Of a DNA stretch of 64,000 nucleotides, positions 42,219 through 52,846 are shown one piece after another. The notes beneath the pieces were generated by a model, which had not been told where the DNA came from, searched no databases, and was given only the letters and a program-made list of their open reading frames with translations. Position 1 is the first letter of the stretch. Every line of letters starts with the position of its first letter. Both the position numbers and the translations under genes were made by a program. The DNA comes from Hyphomicrobium_B sp001006785 (lineage in GTDB: Bacteria > Pseudomonadota > Alphaproteobacteria > Rhizobiales > Hyphomicrobiaceae), in the NCBI RefSeq assembly GCF_001006785.1, contig NZ_CDHO01000003.1, positions 1,736,001-1,800,000 of the forward strand, in the 5' to 3' direction.

Positions 42219-42722
42219 ATGCGTCAATCGTATCGCGTCGCCGTGTATGTCACGGTTGCAGCTGTTTCCAGTTTGATCGCCAGCCAGAACCAAGCCGCGC
42301 CGCCCGCCGACCCGTTGGCAGGCCTCGCAGGGCGCTGGGTCGGTATGGCGACGATGACGTCGGCGTCCGGACCGGCCTCGAACTTCAAATGCATCGTCAC
42401 CTATGTCGCCCGCAAAGGCGCGCCGGGGATGCGTCAGACCTTGCGTTGCGAGGACGGCGCGACGAATTTCAAGCTTCACGCCGCAACCGACTTGACGGTC
42501 GAGGGCGAAAAACTGACTGGCGCCTGGAAGGACAAGATCAACGACATCGGCGGCACGGTCGATGGCACGATCACGCCGACAGGATTCGACGTGCAACTTT
42601 CCGGACAGTTCTTCGCGGCGCATATGGCCGTTGCAGGGCAGGGCTGCGACCAGTCCGTCAGAGTGCTGCCGCAGAACTCCGACGTCTTCGTTGAGCTGGC
42701 CGCGAACCTGAAGAAGTGCTGA
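42219..42722 (+). CDS. secreted protein, paralogue of the 41257 gene
   Basis: 167 residues from the ATG at 42219; a TTG 13 codons upstream is open. A signal peptide ends near NQAAPPADP. The mature domain (about 30-160) has LAGRWVGMATMTSASG, C...LRCEDG, LTGAWKDKINDIGGTVDGTI and a final KKC. Strand order and spacing match the product of the divergent gene at 41257. Likely periplasmic; function unknown. Confidence 0.8.
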   Translation: MRQSYRVAVYVTVAAVSSLIASQNQAAPPADPLAGLAGRWVGMATMTSASGPASNFKCIVTYVARKGAPGMRQTLRCEDGATNFKLHAATDLTVEGEKLTGAWKDKINDIGGTVDGTITPTGFDVQLSGQFFAAHMAVAGQGCDQSVRVLPQNSDVFVELAANLKKC

Positions 42723-42744
42723 TCCGCGCGCCGCGCGACATCCT

Positions 42745-43440
42745 TTAAAACGGCTCGGTGACGCGCGTCACGGTCGGCGCGCTGCCCGAGTTCGGATCGT
42801 ACCGGAAATCCAGGATGAGATTATATGCATCCTCGGGCCAGGGATCGGGGTAGCTGCCTTGTGCCGCCCCGAGCAACGCCGCGATAGCGGGCAGCTTGCC
42901 GTGATGCCAGCAGATAACGACCGTCTTCCCCTTGTATTCGGGATTTGAGAAAATCTCGTCGACGAGATCCTCGAACTCATCATTCTCGTAGTCGTGCTGA
43001 ACTTTGAGGCCGAGAGCATTCGCGAGCGGAGCAACCGTTTCCCGCGGACGGTTCGAGTGTTTCGAATGCGACGTCGCGATGATGTAGTCCGGCTTTCCCA
43101 GCGTCTCCGGGATGTAGGTTGCGAGACGCTCGGCGCGAGCCATCCCGGCCTCCGACAAGTCCTCGTTATTCGGATCGTCGGTCTTATCCGCATGACGCAT
43201 CAGGATGATGCGGCTCGGGCCACCGTTCGCATGCTCGAGCGGGGCAAAATTGGCGCCCGACTCCCGTGTTCGCCAACACAACGTGCAACCGCCCTTCAAT
43301 GCCGGCACACCCGCAGTCAGGGCAACGACCAAACTTGCGTCGGCGATCGCAGCATCGGGAGACGCCGCACACGCGAGGAATACCGCGATCAGTGAGAAGC
43401 AGCCGAGCATGATGCGACGTGACGTCAAAAGCGTTGTCAT
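42745..43440 (-). CDS. secreted histidine phosphatase family protein
   Basis: 231 residues from the ATG at 43440, with GGAGG seven bases upstream. A signal region (IMLGCFSLIAVFLACAA) leads to a mature protein with the phosphatase motif RIILMRHADKTDDP (RH of RHG), EAGMARAERLATY and the second catalytic His in VICWHHGKLPAI. A cluster GGCTLCW lies before the domain. The signal suggests a periplasmic phosphatase. The substrate is unknown. Convergent with the 42219 gene. Confidence 0.85.
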   Translation of the reverse strand: MTTLLTSRRIMLGCFSLIAVFLACAASPDAAIADASLVVALTAGVPALKGGCTLCWRTRESGANFAPLEHANGGPSRIILMRHADKTDDPNNEDLSEAGMARAERLATYIPETLGKPDYIIATSHSKHSNRPRETVAPLANALGLKVQHDYENDEFEDLVDEIFSNPEYKGKTVVICWHHGKLPAIAALLGAAQGSYPDPWPEDAYNLILDFRYDPNSGSAPTVTRVTEPF

Positions 43441-43640
43441 GAACGTCTCCTCCGATGGGAACGGATAACGCGCGGAACGCCACTTCCGCCGCACAACAGC
43501 CCTTGCTGAAAATATTAATAAGACCTTAACGCTCACGCGATAAAGAAGCACTCATGCCGGCGCGATTTGCGCGGCCTTATATATCGGAACGCGCGATCCT
43601 ATTTTTCCGGCACGCGCCTGGGTAGCTTTTCCAGACGCGC

Positions 43641-43979
43641 ATGTGTTTCGATCGGGAATGCGGCAGAGCGATGAAGCGCGCGGCGCCAGATGCTGAGCTG
43701 CTGAGACAGCTCGCGGATATACCCGAGGTCGGGCTAAGCGGCTTTGCCGTGCGCGAAGGCTTGGCCGGAACGGGTGTAACGGTCCTCAAAGGACGCGACT
43801 ACTTCGGCAGTTGGCGGGCAACCCAGCACGGCGAACTGGTCTGGACTTTCGCCGACTTGTCCGAAGAAGGCAGGACCGTCGCAACGGTGGACGACGCGCT
43901 CCGCTACACGCTGCTTTTGATTTTGGCGAGCGTTGCGAAATCTCACAACAGCTCGCCAAGATTTACGCGGACGGGCTGA
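43641..43979 (+). CDS. hypothetical protein
   Basis: 112 residues from the ATG at 43641, or 102 from that at 43671. It is soluble, with AELLRQLADIPEVGLSGFAV, then a TVLKGRDYFGSWRATQHGEL stretch and a helical LRYTLLLILASVA. No family recognised. Its stop is 12 bases from the convergent DJ-1/PfpI gene. Confidence 0.5.
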   Translation: MCFDRECGRAMKRAAPDAELLRQLADIPEVGLSGFAVREGLAGTGVTVLKGRDYFGSWRATQHGELVWTFADLSEEGRTVATVDDALRYTLLLILASVAKSHNSSPRFTRTG

Positions 43980-43991
43980 GCGCGTTGTTGC

Positions 43992-44570
43992 TCAGGCAGC
44001 AAGAACGGCGCGCTCGTGCTTGCCCTCTTCGACTTCTTCGATGATCTTCGCGACGAACGCTTCGAGATCTCCGGGATTTCGGCTCGTAACGATGCCCTGA
44101 TCGGCGACCACTGGTTCATCGAGCCAATTCGCGCCGGCATTGATCATGTCGGTCTTGATCGAGTCATACGACGTCGCGCGCCGGCCGCGAACGGCATTCG
44201 CTTCGATTAACAGCCACGGCGCATGGCAGATCGCAGCCACGACTTTACCTTCCGCGAGGAAGGCTTTGATCAATGCCAACGCTTCTGGATTTTTCCGCAG
44301 CGTGTCGGGATTCATTTGTCCGCCGGGAAGCACGATCGCGTCATAAAGCGACGTCGATGCGTCGGACAATTCCACGTCGACCGGCACGGGATCTCCCCAA
44401 TCGTGATCTCGCCAGCCCATGATGGATTGCTTTTCCTTTCGCTCCTTTGGCGCCGCGACGTGAACCAGTTGCGCGACCGCCTTGAGCCTTTCGCGCGGCA
44501 CCTCCAGCTCCGATTGTTCGAAACCATCCGTCGCGAGAATGAGAATTTTGGCGTTCTTGATTTTTGGCAC
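43992..44570 (-). CDS. DJ-1/PfpI family protein
   Basis: 192 residues from the GTG at 44570, with GGAG six bases upstream. It has the family start ILILATDGFEQSELEVPRE, the GPG-like YDAIVLPGGQMNPD, and the nucleophile elbow VVAAICHAPWLLIEA with the reactive Cys. The PfpI/YhbO subgroup fits best. These act as glyoxalases or deglycases and in stress protection. Near a GFA-family gene, so aldehyde defence is a plausible shared theme, but it is not shown. Confidence 0.9.
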   Translation of the reverse strand: MPKIKNAKILILATDGFEQSELEVPRERLKAVAQLVHVAAPKERKEKQSIMGWRDHDWGDPVPVDVELSDASTSLYDAIVLPGGQMNPDTLRKNPEALALIKAFLAEGKVVAAICHAPWLLIEANAVRGRRATSYDSIKTDMINAGANWLDEPVVADQGIVTSRNPGDLEAFVAKIIEEVEEGKHERAVLAA

Positions 44571-44653
44571 AGGATGCTCCTGTCGATTTGCCGATACCGA
44601 CAAGCTAACGGGGCGGCGCGCGAACCGTTCCCTATCGCGGCAGAGTGTCCGCT

Positions 44654-45151
44654 TCACGCGATCCAGAGCCCGCGACTTCGGTGCCAATCTTCGATGGATT
44701 GGTCGGGATAGAGATCGAAAACGGCGTCGCCCTCGTCGATGTCGGCCTGCACCCAGCTTGGCTTATAGCGAAGCATCATGTGCACCGACGACGGCGGCGC
44801 AGGCAGCTCGCTATCGATCGCGGAGGCAAAGGGATGCACCAGATCCGGCCATTCGGGCGAAAACAGCCACAGCGCCGTGCCGCAGCGCGTGCAGAAGTTC
44901 CGTTCGGCTGTCGAACGTTCGCAGCTTCCGTCATCCTGACGGATGTCGGCGCGGAAAATCTGAATGACGTTATCCGGATCGTCGAACTTCAACGTCCGTG
45001 CATCGGCGGCCAGATTGATCGCATATCCGCCGCCGCCCGCCGTCTTGCGGCAGATCGAGCAGTAGCACCGCTGATAAGGCTGCGGCGTATGACTATCGCA
45101 CGAGAACTTAACGGCGCCGCAGCGGCACGAGCCGGTCAATGTCACGGGCAT
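44654..45151 (-). CDS. GFA family (CENP-V/glutathione-dependent formaldehyde-activating) protein
   Basis: 165 residues. The zinc-binding Cys pattern of the family is complete: GSCRCGAVKFSC, RCYCSICRK and FCTRCGTALW. Gfa of Paracoccus was proposed to speed S-hydroxymethylglutathione formation, though most homologues have no proven role. It lies between the DJ-1/PfpI and uvrB genes on the same strand with gaps of about 80 bases. Confidence 0.88.
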   Translation of the reverse strand: MPVTLTGSCRCGAVKFSCDSHTPQPYQRCYCSICRKTAGGGGYAINLAADARTLKFDDPDNVIQIFRADIRQDDGSCERSTAERNFCTRCGTALWLFSPEWPDLVHPFASAIDSELPAPPSSVHMMLRYKPSWVQADIDEGDAVFDLYPDQSIEDWHRSRGLWIA

Positions 45152-45227
45152 GACGTCCTCCGCTCTGCTTCAGGCATTGAACGCGGAGTTCGACGATTGG
45201 CTCCAAGGATCGCGGCACGATTGGGCG

Positions 45228-48179
<2,952 letters not shown>

Positions 48180-48459
48180 GCTGCAAATATAGAGACGAGA
48201 AGCCGGAGCATAAATGCTGTTTCGGGGCCACAGTGTCACGCCGGGACGCGCATTAACGACGGCGGCGTAGACCTGAGCGTGCCTGAGCTATCGGCAAAAG
48301 CTCCTTACGGAAGAGTAAGTTCGTCGCCGCTCGGCGGAGTGATAGCCAATCGTTCGCCGATTCCGAAATTCGATGCACTCGATGCGGATCGGTCCAGCGG
48401 GGCCGGGGCAACCAAGTTGGCTAACAGACGTTGAACTACTGATAAACGGAGCACACACG

Positions 48460-48696
48460 ATGACTTCTATGAAATTGGTTGCGGCAGCGGCGGCCGCCAT
48501 GATGGCAATCGGCAGCGGCGTGGCCTTGGCGAAGGACGCGAAGAAGCCCGCCACCCCGGTCGTCCATTCGCCGGAATCGATCCAGTGCTCGAAGGATGCG
48601 GATGCGAAGGGCCTGCACGGCAAGGACCGCAAGAAATTCCGCGCCGAGTGCAAAAAGAATCTCGCGAAGCAGAACAAAGACGCCAAGAAATCCTGA
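48460..48696 (+). CDS. small periplasmic PsiF-like protein
   Basis: 78 residues from the ATG at 48460, GGAG about eight bases upstream. The signal peptide (LVAAAAAAMMAIGSGVALA) ends near residue 24. The mature part, rich in Lys, contains one PsiF-type repeat (CSKDADAKGLHGKDRKKFRA, EC). PsiF is phosphate-starvation induced in E. coli, but its role is unknown. Strong terminator follows. Confidence 0.82.
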   Translation: MTSMKLVAAAAAAMMAIGSGVALAKDAKKPATPVVHSPESIQCSKDADAKGLHGKDRKKFRAECKKNLAKQNKDAKKS

Positions 48697-48720
48697 TCTG
48701 CTGAGCAAGCGAAATTTGGA

Positions 48721-48749
48721 AACCCCGCCGCTCTCGGCGGGGTTTTTTA
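48721..48749 (+). terminator. rho-independent terminator of the PsiF-like gene
   Basis: A nine-pair AACCCCGCC / GGCGGGGTT stem with a six-base loop is followed by TTTTATTTT. It lies 25 bases after the stop. Confidence 0.92.
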
Positions 48750-48812
48750 TTTTCCGTGCGTCCCGTCTTGGCGGTACGTTGGCCGAGGAATATCTCACCG
48801 GGAGATGCGCTC

Positions 48813-49538
48813 GTGCCTGGCCCTCAAATGAACAAGACTGCTCTTGTGACAGGCGCCAACCGCGGCATCGGCTTTGCGATCGCGCGCCAGCTTGCCGAGC
48901 TCGGGATCACCGTTCTTGCCGGAGTTCGCAACGGCGCCAGCGCCGCCTCGGCCACAGCCGCGTTTGGCAAAATCGCCGTCGATGTCCAACCTGTGATTTT
49001 GGACGTCGCGAACGTTGCGGCGTTGCCGTCCGCGTTGAAGGACATCGAGCAACGCCACGCTCCGATCGACATCCTCGTCAACAACGCAGCAATTCTGATC
49101 GACGGGCCGGGTGGCTTCGACGCCAGTCTGTTCGACATGACCGACGAAACCTTCCGCCTGACGTGGGAAACGAACGTGCTCGCCCCGGCGGCAATCATCC
49201 GAACGCTTCTGCCAGGCATGATCGCGCGGGAATATGGACGGGTGGTCAACGTATCGTCGCTCGCGGGTCAGCTTGCCGGCATGGGTTCCGGCTTTCCAGC
49301 CTATCGCATCTCGAAAACGGCATTGAATGCGTTGACGCGCATCGCGGCTGCCGAAGCCGGTCGCGGCGACGTCAAGGTCAATGCTTGTTCGCCGGGTTGG
49401 GTCAGAACGGGGATGGGTGGACCGGAAGCCTCGCGCTTGCCTGACAAAGGCGCCGAGACGCCGGTTTGGCTCGCAACGCTGCCATCGGACGGGCCGACGG
49501 GCGGGTTCTTCGAAGACAAAAAAGCCGTTCCGTGGTGA
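48813..49538 (+). CDS. short-chain dehydrogenase/reductase (carbonyl reductase-like)
   Basis: 241 residues from the GTG at 48813, with GGAG eight bases upstream; the ATG at 48828 is the alternative. Cofactor motif TALVTGANRGIGFAIARQL, NNAA, catalytic Ser in VVNVSSLAGQ and YxxxK in AYRISKTALNAL. The C-terminal GGFFEDKKAVPW is like carbonyl reductases of the human CBR1 type, which prefer NADPH. Substrate unknown. Confidence 0.9.
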   Translation: MPGPQMNKTALVTGANRGIGFAIARQLAELGITVLAGVRNGASAASATAAFGKIAVDVQPVILDVANVAALPSALKDIEQRHAPIDILVNNAAILIDGPGGFDASLFDMTDETFRLTWETNVLAPAAIIRTLLPGMIAREYGRVVNVSSLAGQLAGMGSGFPAYRISKTALNALTRIAAAEAGRGDVKVNACSPGWVRTGMGGPEASRLPDKGAETPVWLATLPSDGPTGGFFEDKKAVPW

Positions 49539-49577
49539 GCGGAACGGCGATTGGTCTGACTACAGCAGGCTTCGCGA

Positions 49578-50063
49578 CTACAGCGTCCGGCCGCCGCGGC
49601 TGCCGATGATCGTCGCGCTCGCGCCGTCGATTTCCATAACGAAGCGGATCGGCCGCTCATTCGGGTTCTTCACGTCGCGAGCGGTTACCAGGACGAAGCG
49701 CTCCGGTCCGGAGGACGTGTCGATTTCCGTGATCTGCGGCGAGAAGTCGGACACCGAAGCCACCGCGAACGTGCGGTTATGGCCGCCGAGCGTCAGCGAG
49801 ATCTTGTCGCCGACCGCGACTGCCTTGGTGATCGGCGTGCTGTCATCGCGGCGCATGGCGGTCAGCCAGTAATCTTCCGATCCGGAAATGGGTGTTATCG
49901 AAGCGACGTCCTTGGCGGGTGAGGCGGCTTGCGTGAGTGCGGTCGCGAAGCTTTTTCGCAGAACCGTCTCGCTGCTGGCGAAGAAGGACGTCGCGGCGAC
50001 GACGGCCACGGTCGCGCCAACGGTGAGGCCAAGCCAGAACGGCCGGATCGGTTGCCTCGTCAT
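49578..50063 (-). CDS. membrane-anchored periplasmic protein of unknown function
   Basis: 161 residues from the ATG at 50063, behind a GGAGG-GCGGAG stretch. One N-terminal helix (FWLGLTVGATVAVVAATSFF) anchors it; the rest is a small beta-rich domain with ISLTLGGHNRTFAVASVSDF. No family known to me. It is convergent with the dehydrogenase and is followed upstream by another membrane protein gene on the same strand. Confidence 0.72.
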   Translation of the reverse strand: MTRQPIRPFWLGLTVGATVAVVAATSFFASSETVLRKSFATALTQAASPAKDVASITPISGSEDYWLTAMRRDDSTPITKAVAVGDKISLTLGGHNRTFAVASVSDFSPQITEIDTSSGPERFVLVTARDVKNPNERPIRFVMEIDGASATIIGSRGGRTL

Positions 50064-50160
50064 GCTCCGCACCTCCAAGAGTCGCGACGGATATAATGCC
50101 GCTTTTCGACTGACGGAAACCTACAAACGCGCCAAAACCTACAAACGCGAATGCGGCAAT

Positions 50161-50610
50161 TCAATAGCCTTGCCCGCCGCGCGTTGCGGATAACGCCGCT
50201 CGACGCGCCTTTGGCCGGACGTAAACGCGCCGCAAGTGCCTGATAATGCTGAGGTTCAACGCCGTTAAAAGCGACAGCGACAGCCCCAGCAGCACCCAGG
50301 CTGTAGTACTGCTGGTTCTGCGAAATACGGCATCAGGATTGTGCGGCGAACTCGTCGTCGCGATCTCGATGATCGGCGCCGGACGATCCTCCGCAATAGC
50401 TTTCATAGTGTGCGACGTCATCGGGCGCTCGATCCCGCCGGCAGCAACCGCAAATGGGTAAGCCTTGACCGGCGCGCTCGTTCCGACGGAGGTCAGCATG
50501 ACAAAAAGCAAGGCCGTGCCGGCCGCATCCAGAAACGGGCGGCGGAGGCGATGGCGGCGCCTGGAGGCGCGTGCTTGCGAATGTCGCTTCTTGATCCCGC
50601 TGGCAGCCAT
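50161..50610 (-). CDS. hypothetical protein with two membrane helices
   Basis: 149 residues. A basic start (RASRRRHRLRRPFLD) is followed by a hydrophobic stretch (about 29-44) and a short periplasmic part, then a second helix (TAWVLLGLSLSLLTALNLSI) and a basic tail. This would leave a periplasmic loop of about 55 residues. No family recognised. Same strand and 97 bases upstream of the 49578 gene. Confidence 0.55.
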   Translation of the reverse strand: MAASGIKKRHSQARASRRRHRLRRPFLDAAGTALLFVMLTSVGTSAPVKAYPFAVAAGGIERPMTSHTMKAIAEDRPAPIIEIATTSSPHNPDAVFRRTSSTTAWVLLGLSLSLLTALNLSIIRHLRRVYVRPKARRAALSATRGGQGY

Positions 50611-50930
50611 TGTCCCAAATCCCTCCGCACGAAACCGATTTCGTAATGACGAGCCGTTAAGGCTGAGTTGACCGGTGGTTCTTGGCGGTCATGGGCCCGC
50701 AATGTGGCGCTGGCTGGCCGATTTGGTGCTGGTTGATTTCTGGCCGTTTGAGTTGCCGGCAGGCATCACTGGCCCAATAGATGATGTCGTGTGCTGGTCC
50801 TGCGGCGGCGGCGCAGCCGTATTGTCAAAACGTCGGCTTGCGGTCGCGAATCATTGGAATTAGGGTCCGCGCCGTTCGTTTCGCAGCCGCGAGATGAACG
50901 TCTGCACCTCCTCCGAATGACAGGCGCATC
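50611..50930. other. intergenic region upstream of the aminotransferase gene
   Basis: 320 bases. A short plus-strand frame here has Trp/Leu-rich content without a ribosome site, so I do not call a gene. No hairpin with T-run or RNA gene seen. It should contain the aminotransferase promoter. Confidence 0.5.
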
Positions 50931-52133
50931 ATGGGCTTCATTGCCGACAGTTTGAATCGCATCCAGCCGTCCGCCACTATCGCCGTTTCGACCAAAGCTC
51001 GTCAGCTTGCGGCGCAAGGCCGGGACATCATCTCGTTGTCGGCAGGGGAGCCGGATTTCGATACGCCTGACAACATCAAGGAAGCCGCGAAACGCGCGCT
51101 CGACGCGGGCAAAACCAAATACACCGACGTCGACGGCATTCCGGAACTGAAGGCCGCGATCGTCGCGAAGTTCAAGCGCGACAACAACCTCGATTACAAG
51201 CCGAGCCAAGTCTCCGTCGGAACCGGCGGCAAGCAGGTGCTCTACAACGCGCTTCTCGCGACGCTCAATCCGGGCGACGAAGTCGTCATTCCCGCGCCGT
51301 GCTGGGTCTCGTATGCGGACATCGTTCTGCTCGGCGGCGGCACGCCCGTTTTCGCACCGACGACGCTGGAAGACGGCTACCGGCTGAAGCCCGAAGCGCT
51401 CGAAAAGGCGATCACGCCGAAGACGAAGTGGTTCATCTTCAATTCGCCGTCGAACCCGACGGGCACGGCCTATTCGCACGACGACATCAAAGCCCTGACC
51501 GACGTTCTGCTCCGGCACGAGCAGGTCTGGGTTCTGACTGACGATATGTACGAGCATTTGCTCTACGACGGCCTGAAGTTTGCGACGCCCGCAGCGGTTG
51601 AGCCGCGCCTCTATGGGCGCACGCTGACGATGAACGGTCTTTCTAAGGCCTACTGCATGACGGGCTGGCGGCTCGGCTATGCGGCGGGTCCGGAACAGCT
51701 CATCAACGCGATGCGCAAACTGCAGTCGCAGTCGACGTCCAATCCGTCGTCAATCACTCAGTGGGCCGGTGTCGAAGCCTTGAACGGGCCGCAGGACTTC
51801 ATCGCGCACAACAACAAGATATTCGTCGAGCGCCGCGATCTCGTCGTCAGCATGCTCAACCAGGCGAAGGGCATCAAATGCCCCAACCCGCAGGGCGCAT
51901 TCTACGTCTATCCGAGCATCAAGGCTCTGATCGGCAAGACGAGCAAGAGCGGCGTCAAGATTGCCGATGACGAAGCGTTCGTGACGGCGCTTCTGGAGGA
52001 AGAGGGCGTCGCGGTCGTCCACGGCGCGGCGTTCGAAGGCTCACCGTCCTTCCGCGTGTCTTACGCGACCTCGACTGAAGCGTTGAAAGATGCCTGCACG
52101 AGAATCCAGCGCTTCTGCGGAAATCTCACCTGA
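50931..52133 (+). CDS. aatA: aspartate-type aminotransferase, PLP-dependent (class I)
   Basis: 400 residues. The start SLNRIQPSATIAVSTKARQL is typical of the alphaproteobacterial AatA (class Ib). SLSAGEPDFDTP, NSPSNPTGTAYS, DDMYEHLLYDG and the PLP Lys in NGLSKAYCMTGWRLGY are the hallmark motifs. It interconverts aspartate and oxaloacetate; some relatives also act on prephenate. It stands alone. Confidence 0.94.
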   Translation: MGFIADSLNRIQPSATIAVSTKARQLAAQGRDIISLSAGEPDFDTPDNIKEAAKRALDAGKTKYTDVDGIPELKAAIVAKFKRDNNLDYKPSQVSVGTGGKQVLYNALLATLNPGDEVVIPAPCWVSYADIVLLGGGTPVFAPTTLEDGYRLKPEALEKAITPKTKWFIFNSPSNPTGTAYSHDDIKALTDVLLRHEQVWVLTDDMYEHLLYDGLKFATPAAVEPRLYGRTLTMNGLSKAYCMTGWRLGYAAGPEQLINAMRKLQSQSTSNPSSITQWAGVEALNGPQDFIAHNNKIFVERRDLVVSMLNQAKGIKCPNPQGAFYVYPSIKALIGKTSKSGVKIADDEAFVTALLEEEGVAVVHGAAFEGSPSFRVSYATSTEALKDACTRIQRFCGNLT

Positions 52134-52174
52134 AACGCGGCCTTGTGCTCGATCGGTTAGACAACCAGTGAATC

Positions 52175-52203
52175 AAAAAGCGCGCAAAAGCATTTGCGCG
52201 CTT
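52175..52203 (-). terminator. terminator of the 52230 gene
   Basis: A perfect 11-pair stem (AAGCGCGCAAA / TTTGCGCGCTT) with a four-base loop. On the minus strand it is followed by TTTGATTC after the pairing T's, a T-rich end. On the plus strand no T-run follows, so it works mainly for the minus-strand gene, and may help end the aminotransferase transcript. Confidence 0.75.
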
Positions 52204-52229
52204 CACACGTTCGCAACTGAGAGTTTCGC

Positions 52230-52475
52230 TTAGGCCGTCGCGCCGTTACCCGCGAAGCGACCGGTAAACCAGTCCCAGGCGTGCGCGATGTGTCCGGTCA
52301 GGGGACGACCGTCGATGTCCGGAACGACCGGACGCCAGATCGCGATTGCAGTCGTGGGCTGCGACTTGAACTCGAATACCGTCGGCTCGGCACCGAAGGC
52401 ATCGGGAAGTTCATCCTCGACCGCCATAACATACCCGGCAGCGTTTGCTGCGGACATCAGTGTCTCGATACTCAT
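52230..52475 (-). CDS. small conserved protein of unknown function
   Basis: 81 residues from the ATG at 52475, with GAGG seven bases upstream. It is acidic, soluble and has EFKSQPTTAIAIWRPV and HAWDWFTGRF with several Trp. No family known to me. It has its own terminator, which supports a real gene. Confidence 0.6.
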   Translation of the reverse strand: MSIETLMSAANAAGYVMAVEDELPDAFGAEPTVFEFKSQPTTAIAIWRPVVPDIDGRPLTGHIAHAWDWFTGRFAGNGATA

Positions 52476-52846
52476 AACCCAGCCTCGCATTCCTGAGCCA
52501 AATCCCTCTGGCCCTTCCGAATTGTGCGCTCGTACCCCTTAAAACGCGCCAAACGCGGATGAGTTCATGATGAGCCAAGTTTAAAGTTATTCAAGCGATA
52601 TTTGCAATTTGAGCCTCCGCTTAGCCCTTTGAGCGGAAAGTAGTTTCGGCGGCGCAAAAAACAAATCAGCGGCTCTCTCGTACTACTGCATCGCAATATG
52701 AAAGTTTCACGAAACTGTGCGGCTGAGCCCCGTTAAGACGGTTGTGCGACGCCGCCTTTCGAGCGAGCATGATCTCCGCCGTATCCTTCCGAGGTGCGGG
52801 GTGCGGCCAAAGCGTTGGTCTGCGCCTCGCAATGTCGGAGGCAATC
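52476..52846. other. intergenic region upstream of the EF-G-like gene
   Basis: 371 bases between divergent genes. An extended open frame reaches 52742 from the EF-G-like gene, but no ribosome site supports it. No RNA gene, terminator or repeat seen. Confidence 0.5.
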
